DNA of 64,000 nt from Heracleum sosnowskyi. Lineage: Eukaryota; Streptophyta; Magnoliopsida; Apiales; Apiaceae. The position numbers and the translations under genes were made by a program. The notes under the pieces were generated by a model. It saw nothing but the letters and a program-made list of their open reading frames with translations. It did not search any database and had not been told where the DNA came from. The DNA lies in NCBI GenBank assembly GCA_030848705.1, contig CM061237.1:86671910-86735909 (forward strand), in the 5' to 3' direction. Of the stretch, positions 22,341 through 35,569 are shown in pieces (the stretch's first letter is position 1; the number at the start of each line of letters is the position of its first letter).

Positions 22341-23600
22341 TGTTATTAGATATGAATATCACTAAGAAACTAGACAGAGAGGGGGGGGGGGTGAATGGAT
22401 AGTTTTGATATTTTTCGTTTTCTTGAAAACTAATAAGCAGTCAAAGATTGTGTTGTATAAAATACGGAATTGAAATAAACAGAATAGCACACAATCACTT
22501 TAATCTACTTTGTATTAAGTAAATTAAATACTACAGCTTCCAAAATTTCACAAGTGAAATTCTGGCTTCTAAACAAGAACAGTGTTTTCTTGTTTTTTTA
22601 CAGAGAAAAGAGTGCTTGAATTTTTCTATGTGTTACTCTCTTACAGCTAACAATAGGGTGTGCACCATATATATATCCTATACAAAACTAGTGCACACAC
22701 CTATTTACACAGTTACCCCTAACTGTAAGTCCAACTTGTCCTGCCATAAGAAGTTAACTGTGTCAGGAAGGACCACTTGCTTTCGGTAGTCTTTCCCGTT
22801 TCTGTAGCTGCTTGTCTCTAATCTTTCTCTCCAAGTTTTGCTGTAGATTTGCCATCTGTCTTTGGACCACCTTACCGTAACATATGCTTCAGTATTTGTC
22901 TCCTTTGAATTTTGGTTATGTACCTTGATTTGTCTTGTTATAAACGGCTAAGTGTTGACATAGTGAACTCCAGCATATTTCTGATTCTTTGACTTGTCGA
23001 CATAGAGCATTCTTGACTTTGCTATATGAGGACTTTGCTGTATGACTGTTTCAGGAGTATGCGATATAGGCTTAGTGAGGACTTCACGATATAGCCTTCT
23101 TGAGGACTTCCCGATATAGCCTTCTTGAGGACTTCACGATATAGCACATTTTGACTTTGCGATCTAAACACTTCACGACATCAGTAATGAAGACTTCACG
23201 ACATAGTTCATTTAGGACTATGCGATCTAAGTACTTCATGACATGGATATTTTAGACTTCATGACATAGTTCATTCTGACTTCACGATATAGGGACTTAG
23301 ACAAATTTCTGCAACTTATTTCTTGAAGTCCTTATTCACTCCAATCCTGCTGCATGAACAAATTGAACTTCTTCCAGGATAATTATTCCATGGCCTATGT
23401 ACATTCCAGGTGCAAGAAACTTGCTAAGCTCATTATAACTTTGAGCATACAGAATAAAGCAAAGTACATGAAAACAAGACAAGTACAATGGAGACCTATA
23501 CTATATCCCAGTGAAATAATTCACCAGGTCATGTAGAGTGACATAGTCACAATGAGTAGGCTTGTTAATAGTGGTATTCAGACATGCCTTGAGCCTAACA
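22341..23600 (-). repeat. 3' LTR of Sirevirus no. 2, 1260 bp
   Basis: The + strand edges are TGTTATTAGATATG and GAGCCTAACA. A run of ten G (22381-22390) is matched by thirteen in the other LTR. The TATA-like TATATATAT lies near 22667-22676. The 5-base flank ATACT (22336-22340) is one possible target-site copy; its partner is outside the window. Confidence 0.9.
22985..23305 (+). repeat. U3 motif array, GACTTCRCGAYATAG
   Basis: About a dozen variants of GACTTCACGATATAG (also GACTTTGCGATCTAA, GACTTCATGACATAG) occur at 20-45 base spacing in the U3 part of the LTR. The same motif appears inverted in the spacer at 32665-33090. Upstream repeated motifs are a known habit of Sirevirus LTRs; a transcription-factor role is inference. 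Confidence 0.8.
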
Positions 23601-23617
23601 ATCTCCCCCAAATTGTG
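23601..23617 (-). other. Polypurine tract of Sirevirus no. 2
   Basis: The minus strand reads CACAATTTGGGGGAGAT immediately before the LTR start TGTTAGGCTC. Confidence 0.88.
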
Positions 23618-24736
23618 AGTAAGAAACTTAGGCACAATTTCATGTCTGATAACAAGCCTAACTTACATAAAAGGAATTAAATTTCAAAGAGAATAATAGA
23701 TGAACATTATGAACAGAATTTGATTACACATTGAAAATGAAAGCTTACAGATTATCTTTGTTGCTGAACAGCTTCAGTTTCCATATGCTTTTCAAGATAG
23801 TCATCATAAACCTTCTTCTTTCTCATTTCTGAAATGGCTGCTATGATTTCATCTCTTGCAATTAGTTCTTCTATAAGAGGAGAGTCTTCTAAATCTTCAA
23901 CTACTGCTCTTAGGGCACTTTCCACATAGGATTCCACAAACTCCATCCTTATTTTGCTTTTTCCTCCATTTTTATTTTTGTACTCCACAACATAAGGATT
24001 TTGTTTCACTTTGCACAGCCCTTTCTTCCTCAACTCTTTAGCCTTCTCTTCCTTTTCTTCCATCTCTTTTTCCTTATGAATCTTCTTCTCTTCATTTTAC
24101 TTCCTTAGATTTTCTTGATAATCAAAGTGCATCTTCTCAAGAATCTGGAAATTTCAATCTTCCATAATCTTTCTTTCTTTTCTTCAAAGTTCAGCAGTGC
24201 ATTAATTCTTTCAAGCTCATATTTTGGAAAATATTGCCAGCTCCCTTGCTTCATCTCTTTCTCCCTTCCATTAGTGAATTTGATCTCTAGATGATTTTGC
24301 TTCACCTTGACTTCAAAGATTCTTTGGGCTCTCAGAAATGCTAGGGCATCTTCATCATAGTCTTCATCTAGAGGAAGTACATTGATCCCAACAACATTTG
24401 TGATTGCTCCATTCCTCTTTGTTATCCTTGTTCTTTTAGCTACACTTTTGAGTTTCTAGTGCTTTATTTCAGGTAGCTTTCAAGAACATGGAGATTTTGT
24501 CTTCAGTGCCACCTCATTTGGAAGTAGTCTAAGTCATTTCCCTTTCATCCACTGTAACACTCCACTAGCTGTGACTTTGTGGAAGTGTCTTTTAGATTTT
24601 GTTGTAGTGGCTTTACTTCTCTTTAGTGACAAATCAGGTTCAGAAGTCTTTGATTTTGATTTTGAAGGATCATTACTAACAGTACCCACCATAGACTTAG
24701 AGTCTTGTGTTGTGGTTAAGATACTGCTAGCAATGT

Positions 24737-27700
24737 TGTAACACCCCCAGATCCGGGGTCATGAATCTGGGTTGTCACGCTCCATCAATCATACAATACC
24801 TGTATCACTTACCATATTCTAATAATACAGTTCAAAATACTGTATGACTTATAATCATACTCAAATACTTTCGTAAATCATTTAGAAATCCTTGGTATCA
24901 ATATAATAAACCAAATCTCAAAACATATCTTTTTAAAATAGATATTAACATTTGAATCAAGGCTTAAAGCCTATCCATTGATTCAAAATACTATATAGTT
25001 CAACATACTGTATATCTTAAATACCTTCTCAACAGATATATACGCATATCTATTTAGATATCTCATACTGTTCAAAATACTGTTAAATATCAGTCATGAA
25101 CACTTTTCGAATATGTTGTGTTGTGATATATATAAGAAGCAAGAGTGAGCACTAAAGCTTAACAATAATATAAAGCAGCTTAAATCATATATGAAAGCTT
25201 ATATCATAACTGAAAGCTTTTAAAACCTCATTCGTATATAGAATGATATATTGAATACTCTTTTCGTCAAAACATGCCATACAGTTCAAATACTGTATGA
25301 GGTATAATACTTTGTTAAAATATCATTAACAAGTATCCGTAACCGGTTTTTAACCAAAGTTACCAAAACATTTCTGAAATTCCAATCATTGGAAAAACAT
25401 GGGGAACTGTACAGGGCTACGCACTGGTATACGATGATCAGTCGTCATACCATAGATTTTCTACTAGTAGATGGATAATCCCGAAGGTCATTACCCTAGC
25501 CGCATACGGGCTTTTAAGTTGGACCGACGTCACTCGGCCTCTTACACATTGGGAACCCCATGGCGACATCAAGGCCACACAAGTGGACCGCTCCCTGACA
25601 ACGGATTCCACTGGACTGGCGTCATCCAGCCTCTTATTAAATTTCCCCCTGGCGACATCAAAGCCAGAAAATAGTTTTCTGCTGGGCCGGCGTCACCCGA
25701 CCTCTTACGCTAACCTGGCGACGTCAAGGCCAGAAAAATATAGTTTTCATTTGCGGGACTGTGCGTTACTCGGCCACTTACGTGAAAATGTCGTTTCCCC
25801 AACTATCTATAACTGGAACAGATATTACTCCGGTTCCCCAAGCATAAGCTTGTTGATAGGTTTCGTAAAAACACCCTTACTTCCGGATTATATCGGAAGT
25901 AAGTCACAATGTGGGTTGACCGTTGTCAACTAACCTCGATCCTCGAGTAAAACATTTCGAAATCACGACCTGGGAGTTTTGTAAAATATCTTTAGTTCTG
26001 ATAATTCAGAAACCCAAAATATATCACTTTTAATGAAAGAGGCAAGTGAAATCATATGTTCACTTCCTGGAATGGATTCCCAATTTTTATAAGTCAAAAA
26101 CCATAGTCATCATCTGAGATAATTCAATAAAAATAGTTGGGAACCCCTACTACAATCAAATAAATCTTTTTAAGATCGGAAAATATTTTAAATAACTATT
26201 GGAACCTTACGTTATATTTAAAGAAGGTTCTATGATTTTTAAATCATTTTTGGAATATTTAATAAATATTCAAATAATAAATATTGAATTATTATTCAAT
26301 ATATTCCACTTAAGTGAATATTCAAAATAATATTCACTTAATTAAATAAATATTCAAATAATATTTATAATAATATTATTTAAATATCTCACATTAAATA
26401 TCCAACAATATATATCTATTGGAATATTTAATCAACATTTTAAAATATAGCTGTCCCTGGAACCTTCCAGCTTCTGACAGTATAATCAAGACAAAATAAA
26501 AATTTGACTCCCGGTCTAATGTTTTAAAATCATCGTACGTGCTCTACCCTTAGAACCTTTAAAACCTCGGTTTATATCTAGTATTTACATAGCATATAAA
26601 CCTTATATCTCACAAAGCTTTTTATCAAAAGCGTAAACAGTTTATAAATATTTTCACAGCATTAAAGCAGAATATATCACAACAGCATCACTTATATGAT
26701 GTAAGGTTTGAAAACTTGCATGCATCTATCATATGCATATACTACATCTCAACATTTTTAATACCATCACATCTATATACGATGTAAGGTTTGAAAGCAT
26801 GCATGATATAATATCATATGCATATACTACATCTCAACATTTTTAATACCGTTACATCTATATACGATGTAAGGTTTGAAAGCATGCATGATATCATATC
26901 ATATGCATCATCAGTATAAGTAATGGAAAACATAGCATGGAATGAGAAAACTTGCCTCGGGTCCTTGGTTGTTATGGGTTCGAGAACTTGCCAGAAAATC
27001 TATAAACAAGGAAATACTTGACCAGTCCCCTGGCTTAATCATTTAAAGTGCATTTAACTTAAGCACTAACATTTTATTAACGAACATCAAATGTCTCGTT
27101 CTTGGTCACTTATAACCTCATGACACTCTGTAAACTCTTAAGTCAAAAGTTTGGGTGGAAATCTATTCTCAAAACCCAATTACTTTACCATTGCTAACTC
27201 ATTGTTTTTAACCATCCCCTTAAGGGTATTTCACTCGCGCAACTTTTGTTCCCGCATTTTTATAAAATCGAAAAATCATCATTTTAACACGAAACCTCCT
27301 CGGTTCCCTTCCTAACTGTCCATACTAGTATCCACATTAATATCTCAACCAACCAAAATCATTAAAACATGCATGGATCTCTTATACTACATATTTAAAG
27401 AACTATACTACAAACTTAAGCATAAAACTCAATTAATATCAAGAGGGCAGAGGTGTTATACCTTCCTTGCTGCCTTAGAGACACTAACAATGGCCTAACT
27501 ATCCTTGCTTGAGCTTTAAACATCCTTAACTACATTAATCTTCAAGAACAAAATCAAGAACACAAGTTAGTATTTTCGAAATCACTATTCATGCCTCAAC
27601 TTTGATCCAATATTTGACCATGCTACACTTTTTGGATGGCCATGAAATGTTTAACGTACCTTGGGTATATATTGAGGGAGATATGGTCCAAATTTGGCGA

Positions 27701-28673
27701 TTTTAGGACGAGTAGATTTTGAGTTATGAATTTTTCTTTCTCCCTTGTGCAAGCTGAGCAGAATTTTGAGAAATGGAGGAGATGAATACTTGCTTTCTTT
27801 TCTTTTCTTTTTGTCAAATAATGCTAATTAGTTGCATCCATTTTGTGTGGTCTTGGAAGAGTTTAGTCACCCTTGCCACATGTCAACCATTGGGTGAATC
27901 CTTGGAGAAGGTGGTGATGTGTTTGTATTTGTGTGGTAGAAAGGTTGTTTGGCTCTCAACAAGCCAACAATGCTCTCACGTGGCTTATTAACCACCACCT
28001 CTTCCGTGCACTCGTTTTTATTCTACTTTCTCGAGTCCTTGATCTTTTTTTCAAATTCTGATTGCAAACTTAGTCATCATTTAACTCCACAAATCTTTCT
28101 CTGAAATTTCAAATCGTTCGGAGTCCGAAATTTTTTACTATTCATTTGAGATCGTTTTTGATCGCTTAAATCATTTTAATTTCAGAATTACTTATTCTCA
28201 AATTCCAACGAGTCCCACATACGATCTTATATGATACTTCTCCTTTGGTTAGGGTTTAATCCATAATTCGTTACGCTTTTGCTTTGTTACTAGGTCTTGA
28301 TATAGGTTCAAGTGATTCCGAAAACGTTTCATTGCACTAATGCTAAGAGATATCCTCTTGATCTTCTATTGCCTTGGCTTAATATTTGATCATGGGTCTT
28401 CTCGCTCTCTTAATTCTCATAAGGATCAATTTAATACCTCCTCGATTGTCCGATGAATAGTGGACAAAAATTAAAGTTGAAATCTTCTGATTCTGATTGC
28501 GTTTGCATTCACTTATTCTCCTTATATATCAATAATATAACTTCGAAACATTCATTCCATGTCTTCCGTATAGTGTGGTCTTGAAAATATTTTTCATCAG
28601 CAAAATTTACTATTCATCAACATTTACTATTCATCAAAATTTTTAATTAAGTCCAAAATTTGGGGTTATTACA
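24737..28673 (-). mobile_element. Solo LTR of a Tekay-like chromovirus, 3937 bp, TSD AATGT
   Basis: On the minus strand it starts TGTAATAACCCCAAA and ends CCGGATCTGGGGGTGTTACA. Perfect 5-base duplications AATGT flank it (24732-24736 and 28674-28678). No interior, primer site or polypurine tract is present, so it is a solo LTR left by LTR-LTR recombination. The end sequence CATGACCCCGGAT parallels CTGACCCCGGAT in the 5727-10266 LTR. The flanking extra-ORF sequence is continuous across the insertion. Confidence 0.9.
25496..25760 (-). repeat. GC-rich tandem repeats in solo LTR
   Basis: Units of about 90 bases contain GGCGACATCAAGGCCA and CGTCACYCGRCCTCTTA, three times between 25525 and 25735. 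They stand out from the AT-rich LTR. The block corresponds in position and style to 8822-8996 in the other chromovirus LTR. Confidence 0.75.
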
Positions 28674-31600
28674 AATGTCCTTGACTAGCTGATTTCCACT
28701 CCTCTTCTTTTCAGTCTCTTTCTTTCCTTGTGAGTCCTTCTTGACATTCTCAGCCTCTTTAGTTCTCTTGGAGGATTTGCCTTTGCTGCTTTCACTTGCT
28801 CCATCCTTATCACTCCTTGACTAACTCCTTTTTCTGTTGCTCTTCTCTTCATCATCATCTTTGTCATCTTTCTGTGATCTTTTCACCTTGAGTGATTCAG
28901 GTATTCTTCCATGGATTAGAAATGATTGGAGAATTTGGATCATCTCTAGCTCTTCAGCAGTCCTGAATCCCCTCTTAGCTCTTAGCATTTGGAGCACATT
29001 GTTGATCTTTTCCTTGTTTTTCATTTCCAGCTGAGCGTGAATGATTAGCTGATCAATGGTGTTTGCCCTGGTGAGACCTTGGAAAATTATAGTTCTTGGA
29101 TCAATGATGACTTCTGGCAATCTTAGAAGTTGATCTTTCTTCAAGTCACCATACAATCTCTTGTTGTTCTCACCACTTTTTTCAATGAGCTCCAGGATTA
29201 TGTCTAGCTTAGTAAATCTCAGCTTCTCTAAGGTTTCAAAGGACAAATGCCATAGGACATTGTCTTTAGATACCATGATGATTTCTCTTAGATAGGCCTC
29301 CTTGATTTTCCTGACTACCACAGTACGATACTTGATGTTTTCCTTGAGCTTGGTCCTGTAGGTCTTGGTATCACCTTGAACACTGATGTTTATGGCCTTC
29401 AGAAACTCCAAAAAGGCCACATCATGATAGATGTTTGAGTTGGCAACTTCTTGTAACTTGGCCTCAGTGATTATATTGGCTTTGATTGACTGAGCACTCT
29501 TTGTGATTTGAGGAGCAGAGACATCCATAGGCAGTGTGCCTGGATAAAAGGTAGTTGTGACACTACTTTTCTGGCCAGCTAAACTGGTGACAGAAATAGT
29601 AGGCAGAGTGATTGGTTTGAGCTCCTTTTCTGAGATGAGTTTCCCTTTCAGCTTTTGCTTGGAAAGTGCTCCCCCTTTCTTTTCCAGAATGACCTCTTCC
29701 TTTCCTTTCTCCCCCTTAGGCTTGGGATCAGACAAGATGTCTTGATCTTCACCAGGAACAGGAAGGTTCATACTCCTCATCATGGATGTCATCATCTGTT
29801 GCTGAACAAGCAGAATGTTGGATGTGGTATTTCTTTGGTCATCCATTTTGGCATTGAGGAGCTCCAATGAATGAGAAATCCCTTGGTTTTCAGACTTGAG
29901 CTCAGCCACTTCCTTCTACAGTCTATCAACCTTTGAGAACAGCTTCTCAGCCTTGAAGGAATTGAGAGATTGGTCCTTGATCTTGGAGAAATCAAACTTT
30001 TAGATATTGGAGATGGGCACTTCATCTACTAGTTTGTCCCCATATTGGTTCTTCCACATTACAGAAATCATGGAGTTTGTGTTGATGTTGGATTGCAATT
30101 GGTTCTCTAGCTTTGTAGATAGCTTCTTCAGATTTTCAGAGACCATGGCTAGAGTGCAATCCATTGTTGAAACATTTAGAGCAATCTTCTTCACCTCCTT
30201 AAGGATGCCATCTACCTTGGGAAAATCAGAGAGGTGAGAATTCTTTAGCTGAGCCAAGGATTGGTCTGTTTCTTCTTTGATAGTTGACACTTCTGATTGA
30301 AGACCTTTCCCAAGGAAGTGCAGAGCCTTCAGTTGACTCTTGTAGACATCATTTACAGCTTCATAAACTTCTGCAGGAGAGAGACCTTTAGCATTAGACC
30401 CCAGAGCGGTTAAGTAGTCCTCCCTGAGAAAAGCTAGAGCTTCCTTGAGCTTGACTGTTCTCTTGGCATCCAACCAGGCATCTATGTTTCCATCCTGTTG
30501 AGCCTCATCCACAATTTTTTCTTTCTATGCTTCAACATCCTCCCTGTGGCATAAAAGTATAGCTTCATATTCCTTGTTGGGAAGATCAGCTGTCAGGAGG
30601 TGTTGCGCAATTTTAGAGAGCTCATCAATCTGTGCCACATGAAGATTTTGGAGTTCTTTCGTCAATTGTGTGGACACAGATGATGATCTTGAAGGCATGT
30701 CATGGTGCACAGACTCCAGCCAGTGTGACATTGTGGCTTGAGCCAAGTTAGGGCTAGTGCTAGGCACTCCTGTCACAGATGAGGGTTCTGCAACAGATAT
30801 GGAAGTGTTTTGAGTTTCCTCCAGCCTTGGAATAGCTGTAGAGTATGATGCTGTCTCCATTGAAATGGGATGAGTTACAACATCATCTCTATTTGCCTGT
30901 GAAGGCATGTCCAAATCCCTGAGGATTGGAGAGTTAGGCACAGAGTCTCTAGTAAAAATTGGTGAATCCTCCATGTTTTTGTTTGTGTCATTAGAATATG
31001 CCCCAACATGCATTTCCTGACCAACAGAATGTGGCTCCTGGATGGTGAGCACAGTGTCAAGCACCATGTCACTTGAATGGGGCTCATTCACAGAATCTAG
31101 ATGTGAATGATCAAGGATAGAATTGTCATGAGAATGACTTTCCTGTAATGAAGAAATATGAGATGTAGTAGATTCTGGAAGAAAAGAGGAGTCTAGAATT
31201 GATTTTGGCAACTCCCCCTGAGAAATAGGAGGAGTTTCAATGTTGATGTGCTCTCCACTCAGTGTTGGATCACCCTTATTACCACCTGAGTCAAGAGTGA
31301 GTTCTTGACCCTGTACTGACTCTGTACAGGTTGTAGTGGGGAGACTACTCTTTTCAATAACAATGCCCTGTTGAGAGGACATTGATAGTAATAGGTTTAC
31401 CCCTTTTATCACATCTGAATCCTGTTGGGAGGATTCAGTGGTAGCTATATTTTTTAGATTTCTTCTTTAGTCTGGTGAGCTGTGACTCAGGTTCCTCATA
31501 TCCTAACTCTACAGACTCATTGATTATATCAAGGGTTCTCTTCTTGGTATTCTTTTTAGTAACACCAACCTTTTGAGAGATTGGTGCACTTGGTTCCCTA

Positions 31601-32655
31601 ATCACTAGTGTATTGTTTGCAGGGGGTCACTGGATGGGATAGGGAGGCTTGGGATAGACTGTGAAGCAACTTCAGTCTTAGCCTTCCCTTTCCAGGAAAG
31701 TTCATGATATATGGGCTGATCAAGTTGATAAGTTTTGAATGTGTCTTGCATATGCTTTGTCACACTCAAAATCACATCAACCTGATTCCTAGGGTCCAAT
31801 GAACCAAAAAGAACTTTTGACATGGTCTTAAGATAAGCCAACTTTGTTTGATCTATTCCCTCTAATTCATGCAACTGACTATCAAGATAATTTAGAATGC
31901 ATTGAATAAAACGAGGATAAAAGATCTCATTATCTCTGCCACGTACAGTCCTGCCTAACCTTTGAGCCAACTCCTTGAGGATGATTGCTCCAACATTTAT
32001 CTCCTGGTTGTGGGCCAAGGAATAGGCAAGCTTCACTGCAATGTGACTGATTTGGTCCCATCCTGTCTTCCTGCACAGGAACACCTTCTGGAGTGCGTCA
32101 AACAGAAAATACCACTCCCTCCTTACATTCTTCTTGTTGAGCTTTGCCATATCAATCTCATCAGCATACTTGATTAGGTCCATGAATGTCACCATTTCAG
32201 TGTCATTTGCTTCAGCATCATGACCCTCAGTCTTAAAACCCAAGGCTTCATTAATCTCCTTCTCCCCAAACTGCAATTGCTTGCCTCCAATTGTGCAAGT
32301 AATCTCCTGAAATGAAGTCCCATCCTCCCTTGCCATTGTTCTTACCATAGCAGGTCTCCAGAAGCCTTCCAGTACATCAACATACATGGTTGGGTTCATA
32401 GTCAAGGCTTGGCGAAGGTAGGATGTGTTCAAGAACCGTACAAAACACTTGTACCTGGGGTTTGCCTCTGCATCTGATGAGATTGTGAGAAAGTTGGTTT
32501 CTTTGGGTATTGTTAAAGGGTTTGATGAAGCAACTGTTTGAGATTTGGGTGCCATTGCTTGGGATTGAGATTGAAGAAGAGAGAAGATAATTGGAAATTA
32601 GGTTTTGAAAGTTGAGAGTAATCGACAAGATGAAAAGATGTGAAAATGTTTGCAA

Positions 32656-33284
32656 AAAGGTATTTATATGACTGAGACAGTGCGATATAGAGTTATGAAT
32701 TTGTACAGACTAATTTGATATCGTGAAGTCTCAAAATAGCCTGTATCGCGAAGTCTTGCAAAGTAGATCGCAAAGTCCAGAAATGAACTATGTCGCAAAG
32801 TCGGAAGGGTAGAAAGTATGAGAAGACTTTACGATATAGTGTAAATACTCTGTCGAGAACTCTCTTTTTGGAATTTCAAGCAATTTGTCAGACATACATC
32901 AAAATTTTGAAATAGAATTAATTAAAATTAATTTAAATCAAAATTCTGCTAATATGTGAAGACTTGTTGATATAGTTATTCTGTGTCCCGAAGTCGGGAA
33001 ATGAACTATATCGCAGACTCAAGAAATGAACTATATCGCGAAGTCTCACAATATTAACGGTTTGCGATATAAGTCTGTTTAATTTGAACTAAGTTGTGAA
33101 CTCTCAAAATCACCTATAAAGAGATGTCTTAAAAGCTCATAACTTTACAAACAAGTATGATTTGAAAAATATGCAGTAAGCAACTGAAATATTTATAAAT
33201 CATATCTCAGCTAATTTTCACTCCAATTAAATAGAGCATTTAAACACAGTGAAAATTTACTGCTGCAACAATTAACTAACATGC
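32656..33284 (-). promoter_or_regulatory. pol-to-extra-ORF spacer with shared motif
   Basis: About 630 non-coding bases separate the pol stop (33285) from the extra-ORF leader. Between 32665 and 33090 at least nine copies of CTATATCGCGAAGTC-like words occur, the reverse complement of the U3 motif at 22985-23305. Having the LTR promoter motif directly upstream of the extra ORF suggests an internal promoter; this is inference. Confidence 0.55.
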
Positions 33285-34865
33285 TTACTTAGAACAACTA
33301 AATGAAGGATTGAGCATTCCAATTTCACTCACTAGTCTGTTGAAGACAACTTCATTTAGGGGTTTAGTAAATATGTCAGCTAATTGTTTCTCAGTTGGAA
33401 CATAAGAAACTGCTATAGTACCATTTGCAGCATGTTCCCTAATGAAATGGTACCTTATCTCAATGTGCTTTGTAGTAGAATGATTAACAGGATTGGCAAC
33501 AATGGATATTGCACTAGTATTGTCACACATCAGGGGAATGTGTTCCATCACTAGTCCATAATCCATGAGTTGATTTCTAATCCAAAGCAATTGAGCACAA
33601 CAGCTTCTAGCAGCAATATATTCAGCCTCAGTTGTAGATGTTGCTGTGGATTGTTGTTTCTTACTGAACCAGGACACTAACCTTTGACCTAAGAATTGAC
33701 AGCTTCCTGAAGTGCTTTTCCTGTCAATTCTGCATCCAGCATAATCAGAATCTGTGTAACTAACCAGGTTGAATCCAGTGCCCTTTGGATACCATAGCCC
33801 AAGATTAGGAGTCCCTTTCAGATACCTGAAGATTCTTTTGATAGCCATCATGTGAGATTCCTTAGGATCGGATTGAAACCTTGCACATAGGCATGTGGCA
33901 AACATGATGTCTGGCCTACTAGCTGTGAGATAGAGTAATGATCCAACCATTCCTCTATAGACCTTGATGTCAACTCTCTTGCCTTTCTTATCTTCATCAA
34001 GCTTGATTGCAGTAGACATTGGAGTTTTTGCAGGGGATGAATCTTCTAAACCATATTTCTTTAAGAGATCTTTAACATACTTAGATTGATTTATGAAGAT
34101 GCCATCCTCCCTTTTATGTACTTGCAGACCTAGGAAGAAGGTTAATTCTCCCATCATACTCATCTCATATTTGCTTTGCATCAGCTTAGAGAACCTTTGA
34201 CAGAGTTTTTCATTTGAAGAGCCAAAGATGATATCATCCACATAGATTTAAACTATAATGATATCATTACCATGCTTCTTGAAGAATAGAGTTTTATCAA
34301 TTGTACCTCTAGTGAATTGATGCTCAAGAAGAAATTGAGATAAAGTTTCATACCAGGCTCTTGGTGCCTGTTTGAGTCCATAGAGTGCCTTGAGCAATCT
34401 ATATACAAAGTCTGGGAATTCTTTATTTTCAAAGCCAGGAGGTTGGGACATATAGACCTCTTCAGCAAGATCACCATTGAGAAATGCACTTTTCACATCC
34501 ATTTGATACACCTTGAAATCTGAGTGTGCTACAAAGGCCAAGAAAATCCTGATGGCCTCCAGTCTAGCTACAGGTGCAAATGTCTCATCATAATCAATGC
34601 CTTCTTGTTGACAGTATCCTTTGGCAACCAACCTTGCTTTGTTTCTTATCACCACACCTTCTTCATCCATTTTGTTCCTGAATACACATTTGGTGTCAAT
34701 GACATTCTTACCTTCAGGAGGTGGTACTAGTTCCCAAACTTTGTTTTTCTCAAATTGATTTAACTCTTCTTGCATAGCAACAATCCAGTCAGAATTCTTC
34801 AAAGCTTCTTCAATTGCTTTTGGTTCTTCTTGTGACAGAAAGTAGCTATATAGACATGTATTCAT
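33285..34865 (-). pseudogene. Sirevirus no. 2 reverse transcriptase-RNase H
   Basis: Two in-frame stretches (34865-34248 and 34247-33285) are separated by a TAA at 34248-34250, immediately upstream of the YVDD catalytic box. Visible landmarks: KARLVAKGYCQQEGIDYDE, the QMDVKSAFLNGDL active-site strand, LYGLKQAPRAWYE, IYVDDIIFG, then RNase H with YTDSDYAGC, TTEAEYIAA, CDNTSAI and the tail KQLADIFTKPL. This is the standard copia order and near full length. In the family the enzyme copies genomic RNA into DNA within virus-like particles. The break makes it inactive as written. Confidence 0.9.
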
Positions 34866-35141
34866 TGTAGCTCTCCTTGTTCTAACTCCCTCACTTGGAT
34901 CACCAATGATTTGATCCCTAGTGTGGGCTCTGTCCCATTTTCTTGTATGACCCTGTTCATCTCCTTGATTTGATTCATGATCATTTTGATTAACAGTTGC
35001 ATTCTCTTATTCTCCCCCTGTGTTTGTGTTCCCTTGCACAGGTGTTTGAAGAAGCTCATCCATTTCATGTGTCTCAGCATGTGGAACAGTTAGAATAGGT
35101 GTTTCATCCTCACTTTCAGAATCCTCAAGATATCCTTGATT
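34866..35141 (-). pseudogene. Sirevirus no. 2 integrase-RT hinge region
   Basis: A low-complexity Glu/Asn/Gln-rich linker links integrase to RT in Sireviruses. Here it is in shifted frames (35080-34862 is open) with stops. The stop at 35142-35144 ends the integrase frame. Confidence 0.55.
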
Positions 35142-35569
35142 TTAAAATCTTAATGGCACACTGTCTTTTTCACTTGTTGAAAGTCCAGAAAATTTCTTGT
35201 CATCAAAAGTAACGTCCATGCTTTCCATTACTTTGTGTTGCTCAGGTACAAACACTCTGTATGTTGTCCTTTCCAGAGAGTATCCAATGAAGATACATTC
35301 AAATGCCTTAGCATCAAATTTTCCAATATGCTCAGATGTATCTTTCATCACAAAACACTTGCTTACAAAAACATGAAGATGCTTGAAGGATGCTCTTTTT
35401 CCAGTCATCAATGAGTAAGAAGTTTTTCCAGACTTCTTATTGATTAATGTTCTATTTTGCACATAGCATGCTGTGTTAACAGCATCAGCCCAAAAGTTAG
35501 TAGGTAGCTTTGCATCCAACATTATTGTCCTTGCAACTTCAATGAGAGTTCTATTATTTCTTTTGACTA
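35142..35569 (-). pseudogene. Sirevirus no. 2 integrase, C-terminal part
   Basis: This continues the integrase frame after the CACTA insertion: VKRNNRTLIEVARTIMLDAK, then NFWADAVNTACYVQNR, a GKRASFKHLHVF block, and YRVFVPEQHKVMESMDVTFD. Where the family has the third catalytic acidic residue (NGVVERKNRT-type motif), this copy reads Lys, so the catalytic triad is damaged independently of the transposon insertion. Confidence 0.85.

Larger units (their letters stand above)
23752..32555 (-). pseudogene. Sirevirus no. 2 extra (envelope-position) ORF, broken and split by a solo LTR
   Basis: The ATG at 32555-32553 begins MAPKSQTVASSN. The first 316 codons (to 31605) contain the block shared with the extra ORFs of Sireviruses 1 and 3, including REWYFLFDALQKVF and IFYPRFIQCILNYL. 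Further segments follow at 31412-30525 (Ser/Thr/His-rich, low complexity), 30512-30000 and 29909-28821 (helical, Lys/Glu-rich), and about 28820-28679 in a shifted frame. The solo LTR with its AATGT duplication then interrupts. The frame resumes at 24731 with Ser/Lys-rich sequence and ends at 23752 (KVYDDYLEKHMETE...). Without the inserted LTR the ORF spans about 4.86 kb, close to the 4.66 kb of Sirevirus no. 1. Stops and frameshifts occur at several joints. Confidence 0.75.

Noticed and set aside
22985..23305. Regular short repeats resembling a CRISPR array
   Set aside because: Units are degenerate with irregular spacing and sit in the U3 of a plant LTR. They are promoter-type repeats.
25471..25933. 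Overlapping + strand ORFs in the solo LTR
   Set aside because: They arise from the GC-rich tandem repeats, which are stop-poor. They are on the opposite strand to the LTR and have no family match.
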